Shown piece after piece: positions 21,095-32,202 of a DNA stretch of 64,000 bases; within the stretch, counting starts at the first letter, position 1; each line of letters opens with the position of its first letter. A model generated the notes under the pieces. It saw only the letters and a program-made list of their open reading frames with translations. It ran no database searches and was not told the DNA's origin. The stretch is taken from the NCBI GenBank assembly GCA_025716815.1, contig JAIXMN010000034.1:248001-312000 (forward strand). Reading direction: 5' to 3'. Source of the stretch: Dichotomocladium elegans. Lineage: Eukaryota > Mucoromycota > Mucoromycetes > Mucorales > Lichtheimiaceae. The position numbers and the translations under genes are program-made.

Positions 21095-22828
21095 TAGAAA
21101 GATACACTTCTTTATAAGCCGGTATTATAAGAAAGGGCCTATCTTTCTCTCTCTCTCCCCTCTTTGTTTCTCTTTATTTTTCTATATACCCATTTTATTA
21201 TTATCTGAAAAAATAAAGAATGCTCTTCACTCCTTCTGCGTTTATTTCTCTCTTTCTTGGGTGCGATCTTTCGCGTCAATAATTATATATGTTGCGCCGT
21301 ACAATACAAGCAACCGATAAGATAGGGCTAACAGTCTCAGTAGAACTCACCGTTTCTTCTTTTAGGAAATCCGAGACGAATTGGCGAAACGCATCTACTA
21401 AGATTTTCTTTTATTTATGTTTGTGCTTATCCCCCACCTTCATCTGCATATCGGCATATGATAGCAGGAAGGCGTTCTCACTCTTTTTTTCCCTCGCGCT
21501 TGCGCTCTTCACTGTTGGCCATCCATACTCAATCACTAAGGAATCTAGGTCTTTTTGAACGCGCTCTAAAATCCATGCACAGACCTGCATGACGCCCTTG
21601 CGTTCCTCCCCCCTATCCTACTCGGAATAAAACCTTCCCTCGACGTCAAAGCTGATGAGAATCGCAGGCCCTATCGCATCAAGCACGTGCAGGCCGTCTG
21701 CCAAAAAGACATCGCAAATAGTCATGTGGTATCCAGGCTTTGTATAACCTCGACGCGGCGAGCGCTGTCTTAAAAAAAGATGAAACACATCATTTGGTCT
21801 GTTTAAGCCCAAAGAGTGTCCGCTTATGCTTGGTTCCAGGAGCACCCGCAAATGAAGTTTGGAAGGAAGACGCACGGTCTTTTTCTGGTCTTTGCTTATT
21901 ACGACTCATGTGTAATTGCAAGCGGAAGTAAAAGTATTTATCTCCCAATTGTTTTTCTTTCTACAAGTCTGTATTGCTCAAAATAAATGCAGTACCATCT
22001 GCTCATATCGGCATTGAGCGAGTACGCATCCCTTCGACTAAATCTTGTACCGATAAGGCGGAAAGATACCGAATCCTCACTCTGTTCTCTTATTCATGAT
22101 TTTTACTACTGCATAATATATATATAGGTACCAATCATTGTCCAGTCTATGGCTCTAAACTCCCTCTAAAAGACTGTCTTCCGTCAGTTCGCTTCACCTT
22201 GGAAATAGCAGAACTAAAGCCCAATGATATGATGGGATGAGATGAGCTGCTGGTATAATATGAAAAGTTACCTCAACCAATGAAAGAATGGTCTGTCGCC
22301 TACGTCACGTCACACACGACGACCCATGCCATTTTTCACTATTTGCAAGATTTATAATAAGTCTTACCAATCCAAAGGTCGAATCTATTGTTAATGGGTG
22401 AAGAGGGATATATAGTGGAAAGGAGATGGATGGTTTTCGGCTCAATTACATACGATGCCTGATCCTAGAGAGGCCATGTACGGCAAATGGCTGCGCCGGA
22501 AGATCGCTCATCGCAGATACTACTGTACATATATGAAGCAGCTGTTCTCGATGCGGCGATCATACCATATCGAAAACTGGCATCTCATACATTAAAGCTA
22601 AGGAATTGACTACGGTCATGAACGGCTCTATATGCCATATGTATCATATACTATAGTTATATGATAGAATGGGTCCATGCATGCCTGTTGCATCCAGGCG
22701 ATGAAATTCAGTGTAACTTCTCTTTTTTTTGGTTATGAGATGTGTAATACGGACAGAGTGGAATGCGCGTAATTTGTGTTACAATGGAATGGAAAAATAT
22801 CTACATACGGTGATGAACAGTGAATGGC
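21095..22828. other. long stretch; possible unresolved minus-strand gene
   Basis: No complete gene could be assembled. The minus strand between about 21930 and 21362 carries protein-like blocks: an ATG-led MSRNKQRPEKDRASSF near 21909, then TICDVFLADGLHVLDAIGP, then VMQVCAWILERVQKDLDSL and NAFLLSYADMQMK before a GTGGGG donor-like site. They lie in different frames and I could not join them convincingly. The rest (21935-22828) is AT-rich with no feature seen. Confidence 0.35.
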
Positions 22829-24766
22829 TTATTTTGATATTGCAGTCGCGCTGGTAGTGTTGCTGAAGGTTGTTGAGCTCCGATTCACCATACTTCCAAG
22901 TTTCCAGGGACGGTTGTCAATAGAAATGCGTGTGTCATATTGAAGGGCCATTTCAGAGGAGCCACGGAACAAGTACATCAAAACGTCCTGAAGAGAGACG
23001 ATCCCCATGTCAGTCATTGGTGTATATTTGTTTTTTAGGATAGAGGATCTGCTCCCATAGTTAGAATATGGCAGTTCTTCCTGTCGGTCCGGATAGAGTC
23101 CATCTTCCTGGACTACTTGGACAATATGTGCTGTACAGTTATACCCATGTTAATCATTTTCAATCCTCTCTTGCGCAGGCATCTTCTATAAGGATCAAGT
23201 CTACTAGAAAGTTTACATGATTCGTTCTGGAGGATTTGTAACAATGATACGGCTGACAAAGTTGGTGGGACGCGAAAAACGGGTTCGAGCTCTAAATTGC
23301 GGACGGGTATCAACGTTTCCTTGGCGGGTGGGTAAACCAATGACTATCAACGCATATGCAAAAAGATGAGCAAGAATTATAATGCATACATGCCCACACA
23401 CGCGCGTGCACGGGCACTGTATCATATAGACATACAGAAGTGCGAAGGATTCCTATCAAGACAGCAGATGAGGATGGTGATGATGTATCGTGCTTTTCAT
23501 CGAGAGCTTTATTTGCCGATGATGAGGCCACGGCGTGTTCATAAACAGGAACGGCTGTGCATCCACTTTTCAAAATCTGCTCCATTAGATGACTGTCGAA
23601 GTTTGTGTCGGCATGGATCATGAATCGTGGTGCATCATTGGTCATATTAATACAGCTCAAAAAATCACCTGCGGATTTCTCTGAGAGAAGAAGGATACTT
23701 TGGAGCAGGTCAGCCGTCAGCTGTTCAAGAGGTCCTTTAATTTCCGAGGTGCTGCTGTGGAGTCCGATGAGCTCAACAAGTTCTACCGCATTATTGTTAT
23801 AAAAAGCAATGTTGGATGGCTACCTCTCGATACTTTACATTACCTGGCACTATGTACATGGTACCTTGGTGCTTTCCAAGCAACAAATCAAGCATTTTCG
23901 CAATAGGCCATGCGATGATGTACCAAAAGCCGATAAGTCCCTTGACGGGAAAGGCAAAAAATGCGCCGATAGCAAGCCCGTTCCGAGAACAGATCGCCTG
24001 AGGGATAATCTCCGAAAAGAGAACGATGAGCGCAGTAGAGAGAATAATGGCGATATAGCCTGCATCGTCCTTGTAAGCGAGCAAATTAAACTGGCAGATT
24101 CTCTTTTTCTGTCTTGGTCGATTTGTACCTTTTCCAAATAGGTCATCGCAAAGGACCGGAAGTGTCTCGTTTAAAACAGTGTTGGTGAGTAGGAGCACGG
24201 TGAGAACAAGATGGCCGTCTTTACGAATGGGCATGATTTTGGCAGCACATGCTTTCTGTTCCGGTGTTCCTGCTACACTAAGGATCGAGAGGTTCGTGAC
24301 ATCGAGCGACATCTATGGAATAATGTAAGTCCTGAGGCACAAGCACCGGTTTTTCTTCTTTCTCCATCTTGAAAACGTTAGCAAGAACAAAGTCGGGCAT
24401 CCGTTCTAATACGCACCAAGCCTAATGTCAATCCTATTGTTATTAGGGGGGTGGAGAGAATAACAATGGAAAACCGACAGATCTGTGAGTATATATATAA
24501 ATATTTTACATAGGCACATGTATAAAAGGGAAAGTGGGTTTCCCTTCCTCTCATTTGCGCTTACCTGCTACAATCCCACTGCAAATAACCAGTGCAATAA
24601 TAGCTACAATTTGTCCCCAAAATTGTGGTGAACCGAACTCGATTACCGATGATCCAGTGCTGGTTGCGTCGTCAGTTTCTGAAAGAGCCGATGCACGATT
24701 TGTCACGGTGAAGAGCAACAGCGATACAATCATACAGTTCTGATAAAGACAATATTCCAGCGGCAT
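22829..24766 (-). CDS. Mam3/CNNM-family transporter (DUF21 plus CBS domains)
   Basis: Membrane protein of the CNNM/CorC family; yeast Mam3 is vacuolar and affects metal homeostasis, animal CNNMs transport Mg2+. Seven exons: 24766-24565, 24433-24417 (17 nt), 24312-24129, 24059-23844, 23782-23436, 23343-23217, 23130-22829; 464 aa. After a signal-like N-terminus and lumenal stretch come the DUF21 helices: VAGLTLGLMSLDVTNL (spliced through the micro-exon), VLLLTNTVLNETLPVL, LIVLFSEIIPQAICSRNG and GLIGFWYIIAWPIAKMLDLLLG. The CBS pair follows with MEQILKSGCTAVPVYE, VLIGILR, ETLIPVRNLELEPVFRVP and MGIVSLQDVLMYLF. The usual TPL motif at the start of CBS1 is altered. No cNMP-like domain is present, as in fungal members. 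Confidence 0.9.
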
Positions 24767-25911
24767 ATCCAGAGAACTAGAATGGGCAAATAAGAAGGTG
24801 TAAAGACGAAAAACGGAAGAACAAAGAAAGATGGGGTGGAATGAATGATAAAAAAAGAAGTAAGCAAAAAGAGAAGGGGGAGTTATTTGAATGCGACAAA
24901 GATGTATCATTTTCACTCAGGGTATGCTGCTTAATGGCAACACTAATGTCTGTATCAGCATTTTAACTAAAGCATAAACCGCCTCGCTCACTATTTTCTT
25001 CGATTTAGTCGTAATCATATATCATCCTATAGTAAGGTCTACTCCACGGTCTATGGACAAAAGAATATTTGTATCAAATACTACCTAACCAATATGTAGC
25101 TCTTTCAGCCCTAATTATGTCTGCCTTCGCATATGTTGGGATATCAAACGGATACATGCGGGAGGCTTTGGGTACTGATTATCGATCGCATGGTGGAAAG
25201 GTTGACTTAGTAGAGTGCCTATCTTTTGCTATCAAGTTGGACGTCTATTGGATCATTGTAATGTATGTCTGCATAAAAGCATCTTGGATGCACATTACTG
25301 GGCTGTCCGTTCCATTAGTAACAAACCTTATCGATCCAAGAACAGCAGTACCGTTTAACAATGCCCATTTCTTCCCACCCTGTTGATTTTTCCTATGAGC
25401 GGTTTCAATCTCCGTTCCGGTCTACGACCTCGGTCTTAAAAGATAAGAGGGGTGGAAGAACTATCTTCTTTCATACGCGGACAAGAGACTTTCCGATAAT
25501 CGGAACAGTGATCCATAGTTGTGCAGAGTTTTATGCTTTTAATGAATCGCAATTTTAGAGTGTACGAGTGCGCGTATTCGTTTTAACTGAAATGGTATGG
25601 TGAATATCCCGGACACACACCATTTTCACAGCAACATTACGCATTAATGTTGGTTATCATCAACAACCCCAAGTTTGCAGTTGCCGCTCTTCGGGACTCC
25701 GTGAGGAATCCCGTTTACTAACCTGATCGATAAATCATGTACATTCAAAAAAGGGGAGGGTTTCATTGAATCATAATTTCCTTTTCAATATCCCTGCCAT
25801 TCATTCGCATCATCACCTCCGTTGGCCAAAAGAAGGGAACGAAGGAATGGCCTTCATAAAGCAATGTTTCTACCATGGTGTTTGTGTGCGCGTGTGTGTC
25901 GTGCTTTTTGT
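24767..25911. other. intergenic; chance ORF only
   Basis: Upstream of the Mam3-like gene and downstream of the NASP-like gene. A plus-strand open frame at 25069-25386 lacks an ATG at its start and is not recognisable. Confidence 0.5.
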
Positions 25912-27239
25912 TTATTGCTTTTGTTTCTTGTTGCTCTCCTCGCCATCTACTGTCTTCTTGCGCTTCACCAGAGAGGAAAGATCGTTGACTGTGGCATTGG
26001 CAAGTGCGGTTGCTGCTGCCGAGGAGAGCTTCTCTTCGGATGCTCCACCAAAGATCGACTTCAATGCTGCTTCTGCCTCCTTTTGAGTCTTTTGCCGAGC
26101 TGCCAGCTCTTCGACCTACACGAAAGTTGGTTATATGCTGTCCTTTGAGCCGCTCTTATCACATACCTTTTCCTCCATGATCGTGATCAACTCACTGATC
26201 TCGCCGTTTTCCTTGCCACTGTCATCCGCCGCTATATCAGTAGCAAGTGCCTTTCCCTTGCCCTTTCCCTTGCCCTCGCTCATAGCTTGCAACTTTTCCA
26301 ATCGCTTCTTCAACACTTCAATAGCTTTCTGGATTTCTGCCCCAGCAAATTCTGATTCTGTGGTCGAAAATTCGAGTGCCAGTGCAATCTTGTAGTGAGC
26401 CTCTGCAAGCTGACGATCGGATTCTTCCAGTAATCCTTGCTTGATTTCTAGAGCCTTTCGATAATCTTGGACAGCCTGGTCGAATTTTTCTATAAATGGG
26501 CGATGACGGTTTACTCGTTTAGATGAAGAAAAGAGTCAGGACGTTAGATTCCTTGCCTGTCTCTGCTGACACATCGCCCAAGCATAAATAGACATCGGCT
26601 AGTTTGAGTTGTTTTCCTTCGTCCTTTTCGAACACAACACGGGCAAGGTCAAGCATGTCCCACGCCATCTCGAAGTCATCCTCCTCAGGCTCCTTTTCAT
26701 TGTCCTCTTCTTCGTTATCATCATCGTCGGCCTGCTCTTGTTCTTCTTCCTCATCATCCTCAAAGTGGAATTTTGCACTATTCACAGGCTCTATAGTGGA
26801 TATCAAATTGAGCACCTGTGCCTACAGGAGTAGATCTGTCTCTCTGGCAGAGAGAAGAGATGGGGAAAAGAAACTCACGCTGCTTGTTGGAACTGCCTAC
26901 TGACTTTGGCGCTTCCTCCGCATTGCCTGCGTTGCCGAGGACCGTGTTCTGTTCAATCGCATTCTGGAGCAGTGCTCGGCCATAGGAGTAATAGGCATCC
27001 CCACATTCAGGTGCAAGTTCACCATAGATCGCATCACTAAAATTGCATTGCTTCAGTTAGAGAGTGACAATGTGTCGGCGCCGGTGCTCGAGATCGACGG
27101 GGAGAATCAGTATTTACAAAAGTTGGCATGCCTCTCCAAGTTTTGAGACGCTGGTCATGTAATTATTCAAGGAAAGGGCACGATCACCTTCTTCCAAGAG
27201 CGTCAAAGCTTTTTGAAGCTGATCGTCGGTAGCTGTCAT
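25912..27239 (-). CDS. NASP/Hif1/Sim3-type histone chaperone (SHNi-TPR)
   Basis: Histone H3-H4 escort protein of the nucleus (human NASP, budding yeast Hif1, fission yeast Sim3). Exons 27239-27118, 27036-26901, 26821-26557, 26489-26167 and 26115-25912 encode 349 aa. TPR-like helices: ATDDQLQKALTLLEEGDRAL, IYGELAPECGDAYYSYGRAL, then a second repeat interrupted by a long acidic loop (Asp/Glu run, about residues 115-140), as in all NASP proteins. The helix pair DVYLCLGDVSAET-EKFDQAVQDYRKAL and QLAEAHYKIALALEF follow. A coiled-coil-prone stretch and a basic C-terminus (KRKK and KKQKQ) that fits a nuclear import signal finish it. The intron 26490-26556 starts with GC, not GT. The second donor (GTAGGC, 26900) is the only in-frame choice. 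Confidence 0.88.
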
Positions 27240-28526
27240 TGTATGCGCGTTCAGGCAGAAAAATTATCAAAAAAAGGGGGAGGTGAGTTAGGGAGGCGCG
27301 GTTAAGACAAAGAGCGTGTTCGTTCAACGCGCTAATAGATGGCAATGTAATCGATCCGCCCTGAAATAATTCGTATTTGTCTGTTTCTGTGCTCATCTTT
27401 TATTACTTGTAACGCGAGTTTGCCATAGAACCTACATAAACTTCATACATCGCGAAGTCATTGAGCTCAAGGAAACCTACGCTGGCTGGGTAGTTTTCTC
27501 AAGAAAAATCTGCGACTACCAAAAGGTTTACCTTAACCTATTGGAACGGATTGCTTACACCGGATCCGATCCGTTTGCTAAATGGATTGCAATCTGCAAT
27601 CCGGATCCGCGTTCTGATAATCCATAATCCATAAAGCTCGTTCGCCTTCAAAGTGTTATTACTACTTTCTATTAGTGACAAACAGCTTTCAGCTATGTTT
27701 ATCGCATGCCGAATTCGAGTAATCAAGCCGAGGATTGAGATCAAACCGATTTATTTTGCCGGGATTGAGTAATGGGTAATTCCCTTCTCGTTTAAGCTGC
27801 TGTTATAACATTACAGTAATCCAATCAACTACCGATTGCAATTTACTTCTTTGCATTTCAATTGCCAGTACACTTACGTCTGCGTCCATTTAAGTGTGCC
27901 ACAGCTGGTGTCTTACGGCAAGCGTTGCCAAGGGCTATCTGGCCTTTGTTCTCCTTACATTATTATATCCGCAGATATATTCGTGTAAGAACGATTACTG
28001 TCAGTGAAAAGACGAAGAGGGTCATATATAGGGAATAAAAGGAGAATATGGTGACAGCGACAAATGTGCTGCTTCATTGGAAGAGGGTGAATAGACGGAA
28101 AAGCAGTTTGAGCTTCCTAAGAAAAGGAGGGCTTAGAATGACAAGACGGCTGGCACTCCATTATCCCGAGGCATAGAGACTGTTATCGCAATATCAACTA
28201 TGCATAAGCGATTACAGCTGATTTCGTCTTATCCCACAGGTTTGCATCACCTGTTTCCCTCCTTCAAAATCGTTTTACTGTTCTTGTGTTTCTACTGCTG
28301 TAATTGCCTTTGAATTACAGCATTAAATGAATTACAATGGCTGGAACCCGGTATTCAAGCTTTGACAGTGACGGATCTAACGGGTTGAACCGGTATGGGA
28401 ACCAGAACGCAAATGTCCCACACCCGAATCCGTAAAATCCGAGTTGAGGGCAATCCGAGTCCGCATGCAACAGTACGCGCATTCCTGTGGGAGCACTTAC
28501 GAGATCGTCTGGAATAGAGCGTGAAG
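27240..28526. other. intergenic, no gene recognised
   Basis: Contains GGATCC-rich direct and inverted repeats around 27555-27610 and otherwise nothing recognisable. Confidence 0.5.
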
Positions 28527-28759
28527 GAAGCGAGTGCAACCTGCAGAATGATGTGCTTGTATTTTCTCTCGAAAGATTGCTTATTGGGCGCACTCAAGCC
28601 CATCGCACTTCGCTCTGCGACGTCGTACGTCCGGCCATTCTCGCGTTCTTTAGGCTTGATCTTTAGGCCTTGGGAAATATACTTGTATTTTGCGAGCTGT
28701 ATACTATGTGGTGGCGCATAAATCGATGGCTTACCATATTCTTGAGCCGAGAGCATGTC
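28527..28759 (-). other. short ORF, possible gene fragment
   Basis: An ATG at 28759 opens a stop-free stretch of about 77 codons with protein-like composition (SIYAPPHSIQLAKYKYISQG, ERENGRTYDVAERSAMGLS) that ends near a possible GTTGCA donor at 28526. No downstream exon could be identified. Its position between mobile-DNA relics suggests a gene fragment or relic. I do not recognise it. Confidence 0.3.
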
Positions 28760-29098
28760 GGGCAAATTGAGGACGACAGATATAAGAGAGGTGTCTTTCT
28801 TTTCCGGGGATTGTATTGAATGTGTGTGCGCACAGACTCATTGAGAACATTTACATTCACGGTGTCTCGAGGGCGGATTCGGTTGTAACGATAATTCCTA
28901 ATAGGTAGGGCGAAATGGAGAGAATCCTGGAGCGAGTGACACCGAACGTCTGCTCCTCATCCATTTTTGGGTATTGTCAATAAGCTTATAGGTTATTTAA
29001 TTGAATACGAGCCTCCAGCCTCTTTCGCCCGTCTGACTGAGTCCCTGCGCTGCGCTCCGTGTCAGTCGCTTCCTGGGCTACAGAGGATTCGGCTCGCT

Positions 29099-29117
29099 GG
29101 GGGGTAAACCCCCCTAG
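29099..29117 (+). repeat. G6-TAAA-C6 stem-loop followed by CTAG
   Basis: Six G at 29099-29104, a TAAA loop, six C at 29109-29114, and CTAG at 29114-29117. A short GC-rich hairpin just before CTRR is the classical form of a Helitron 3' terminus. The surrounding 29030-29150 is more GC-rich than its flanks. Confidence 0.6.
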
Positions 29118-29328
29118 ACACCCCGTTCGTGTTGCGGGACGATAGTTTTTGCTTCGTGGCGCAAGTTGGTTACACGGGACAGGTCGTGGTTTTTATTGAC
29201 GAAAAAGGAAAGGAAAGGGAAAAGATCATAGGGGAATGAGTGGAGGGAAAAGTTGGCGTCATAAGCAGATGAACAATAGTAAAGGAGGGGTCATAAGTAA
29301 AAAGGAATGGTATGGGCATAATTAATGT

Positions 29329-30536
29329 TTACGCAGAGATCGACTCGCGGAGAAGAACCTCTGGATGCACCATATTCACTGTTGCGGGGTGGGTAGCCGC
29401 CGTATCGCCATATCCTGCCATGTGTAGGCTGTCAGGGTCTGTTGCTCGTGACAGTGCGACATATGACTGCCCGTGTGCGAATACCGGTTCGCGAAGCTGG
29501 ATACCGACACGGGACATCGTTTGGCCTTGCGCTTTATGGATGGTCCTGGCGAACGCAGGATAAACAGGCAATTGACGACGACACAGGACAAATGAGATCT
29601 CGCCGTCTTTGGTGCATAGGTTGATCCGAGGTCGAATGTGCTCCATGCCCTGCGGTCCGTGAGCAATAGCTCTAACGGCAATTGAATGATCCATAAGCCT
29701 TGTGAGGATGACCTTGGTACCATTGCAGAGGCCTGCTCCAGGATCGAGATTTTGCAGCAATACCAAAGGCATACCGACCTTTAACCTCAAGCAGTGTGGA
29801 GGGGCTCCTGCAGAATTAAGGCTGTTGAGGAGCTCGGGAGGGTAATTTGCAGCGGCTGCATCGGAGTCGTCAGCGTCGATGATGCGGTCGTGCGAATGAC
29901 TCCTTGCTTCCACCAGGAAAGATGCTGAAAGCCTTGTTGTTAATATCATCAACATCGGTATACTTGGTGGCAAGGATAGCACCATTGTGGAATTGGACAG
30001 ACGGCGGATTAGAGAGGCGGATTGATGGGTAAATGGCATCGATGAGATCCATGCTGTCTTTTGCATCAATACGCCACTGTTGCAGAATCTCGAAACTTTC
30101 CTGGTACGGTGGCCGGTCGTCACCAACAGCAAGAGGCAGGTCAGCAAAAGGCAGCGGCTTGAGGCCCTGCATTCTTCACTCGCATGTTGATGTTCAGATG
30201 CAGAACGCGAACATGGGGCCAAAACGTAGTGCGCTGGATGGTATTTGCGACGACATCTGGGCGTGTGCTGTTCTTGAGGGCTGGAAGCAATTGGCGAAAG
30301 TCGCCACCGAAAACAACCACCTTACCACCAAAAGGGACGTGTTCGCAGGCAGGTTCAATTGCGCCCGTGGTGTCCTTGAGCGTCTTGTCTACGGCCTCAA
30401 AGGAATACTTGCCACCCATAACAGCCTCATCCCAAACGATCAGGGAAGCATGTCGCATGAAATACGTTGAAGCTCTCGTATCAGTACTTAGTGTAAAAGT
30501 TATCTCGTTAGCTAATCGAAAGTTCGATTCATTCAA
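29329..30536 (-). pseudogene. decayed Pif1-like helicase of Helitron type (copy 3)
   Basis: Best preserved of the three helicase relics. Minus-strand order: Walker B SLIVWDEAVM, KVVVFGGDFRQLLP, QRTTFWPHVRVLHLNINMRV, QWRIDAKDSMDLIDAIYP, NNKAFSIFPG, LRLKVGMPLVLLQNLDPGAG, LCNGTKVILTRL, then FARTIHKAQGQTMSRVGI and FAHGQSYVALSRATD, which are the terminal Pif1/Helitron motifs. Two frameshifts (near 30170 and 29930) break it and the Walker A part is absent. No Rep domain is seen within 1.5 kb upstream. Confidence 0.85.
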
Positions 30537-30589
30537 TCACCACATCTTTTGAGTTATCACACCCAGGGTCCACTCCATGGGCTATCCAG

Positions 30590-32080
30590 ATGGACATCTA
30601 GGACACCTCCAGCGTTGTGAATTAGTGCAACTTTAATTTGCCTCATTTATTTTTCCTTGGCTGGCGGCTGCGGGAGATTTTAGGCTACATTTAATCATAC
30701 CTAATGGCGAGTTTATGATTGGCTTTAGTACTGTAAGCACTGTAGAGATCCCTTTCTTTGACCGTACTATGCTGTGCTTCATTCCAATGGGGAGCTCAAA
30801 CTCATCTTGGAAAATCCTAGTTACTTCTAAAATTAACGTCAGCCATGTACCAGTAACCCACTTAATAGGGCCGCTCTTGGATCTCCATACTGTACTGGTC
30901 CAATGCGTTCATATATACATGACGCAACCCAGGTATTACTACTTTATAGCTGTTCAAGAGTGCCGCGATGTTTTACGAACGAGAAGTACGTCCTTGAACC
31001 AAATCTTGGAAGTGTTTTGCTTGTAACGCTGCTACAGCGGCCCAACATGTAAAGTAAACAAGGAACTAGAGGAATACAAATACTGTAACCCGTCAACAAA
31101 AGCTACCGATATTGACATACTTTATTTTAAAAATTAAAAAAGGTCTCATGGGAATATAAAATGCCATATCTATAAGATTTCATTAACCCTTGCCCAAATC
31201 CTTTGAAACCTATCACTTCGGCTCAACACCAAAGTCTATCCAGGAGGTCATCTGCGATTATCTTCAGCCTCATAAGCGGGTGCATTACATATCTGTTACC
31301 AGATGATGGCCGTTCGTATCATTATACTAATCCTTTCATCCATTTTAATGAGATGTTGCATGCATTGGTCATAAACCGGCGGAAGTCGGTTTAGATATCT
31401 TTAAGTCCCTCAAATCTCTGGAGCAATCGATCGTGGATAGATTTATCATAATGTAAGACTCATCTGGTCATTAGGGATACCTAGACAACCCCTGGTACCT
31501 TGTTTCCTAAGGAATGCTGCCACTGTTGTTTCCATACTGCCATGATGAACGGGCATGTATTCCTCCCTGTTCCGCATTGTAAACTTTCTCAAACATCAGC
31601 TTGAGAAATCTAACCGTGTTTTGGTCAATATAAGTTGTGCGTAATTACGTGTAAAACCTGCTTTTTTCATCTGGAAGTCTCTGCATCCTTTCTCTTGCGA
31701 TATGCGTAGCAACACGCTCACAGCTACCGTTTCAAGATCAACCACTCAGATAGTCTGCGTGGGAAGAAATGTCTCGTCATCAGTGACATCGTCCATAGTC
31801 TCAGTTCAGCCATGCTCGACGAAAATACGGTCCTGTCCATCCTCATAAAAAAACCGATCGCTCCACCGTAGTTTGCTGAACTTTTTTGGCGACACCATTT
31901 TTTGCGTATGCGACATTTAATTTGCCATGTGCAAAGATTTCTTGTCAAGTTCTATCAATGAATCAAGTGGCGTGATTTTTGATTTAGGGGAAATGGTTAC
32001 GCATGACGCCGGGATATAGAAGACATGGCAATTAGTTGTGACGGCAATAGTCCCTCTAGAACTTCGGACAGGCGGAGTAT
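30590..32080 (-). pseudogene. Tc1/mariner-like (DDE_3) transposase relic, copy A
   Basis: Highly mutated copy of the transposon whose fullest version is at 38690-40130. Recognised by nucleotide similarity in blocks: the TTTCCTTGGCTGGCGGCTGC region (30650), the CCTCAAATCTCTGGAGCA block (31409) and the 5' leader with GCGACATTTAATTTGCCATG (31910). It is many-times frameshifted. Its 5' end lies about 130 bp upstream of the Spp2-like gene start. Confidence 0.65.
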
Positions 32081-32202
32081 GGCTTGGGTTGGGGGTGGGA
32101 TGGGGGTTGCGCAAATGAACTGACGGTGTCAGCTTGCTCAGAGAAATAGCAGTAGTCTCTATTCCGCAGTCCGACGGTCTTTTACATCACCTTTCGCAAT
32201 CA

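Noticed and set aside
25069..25386. 105-codon plus-strand frame with hydrophobic stretches
   Set aside because: It begins with a non-ATG codon, has no promoter signals and no similarity I can recognise.
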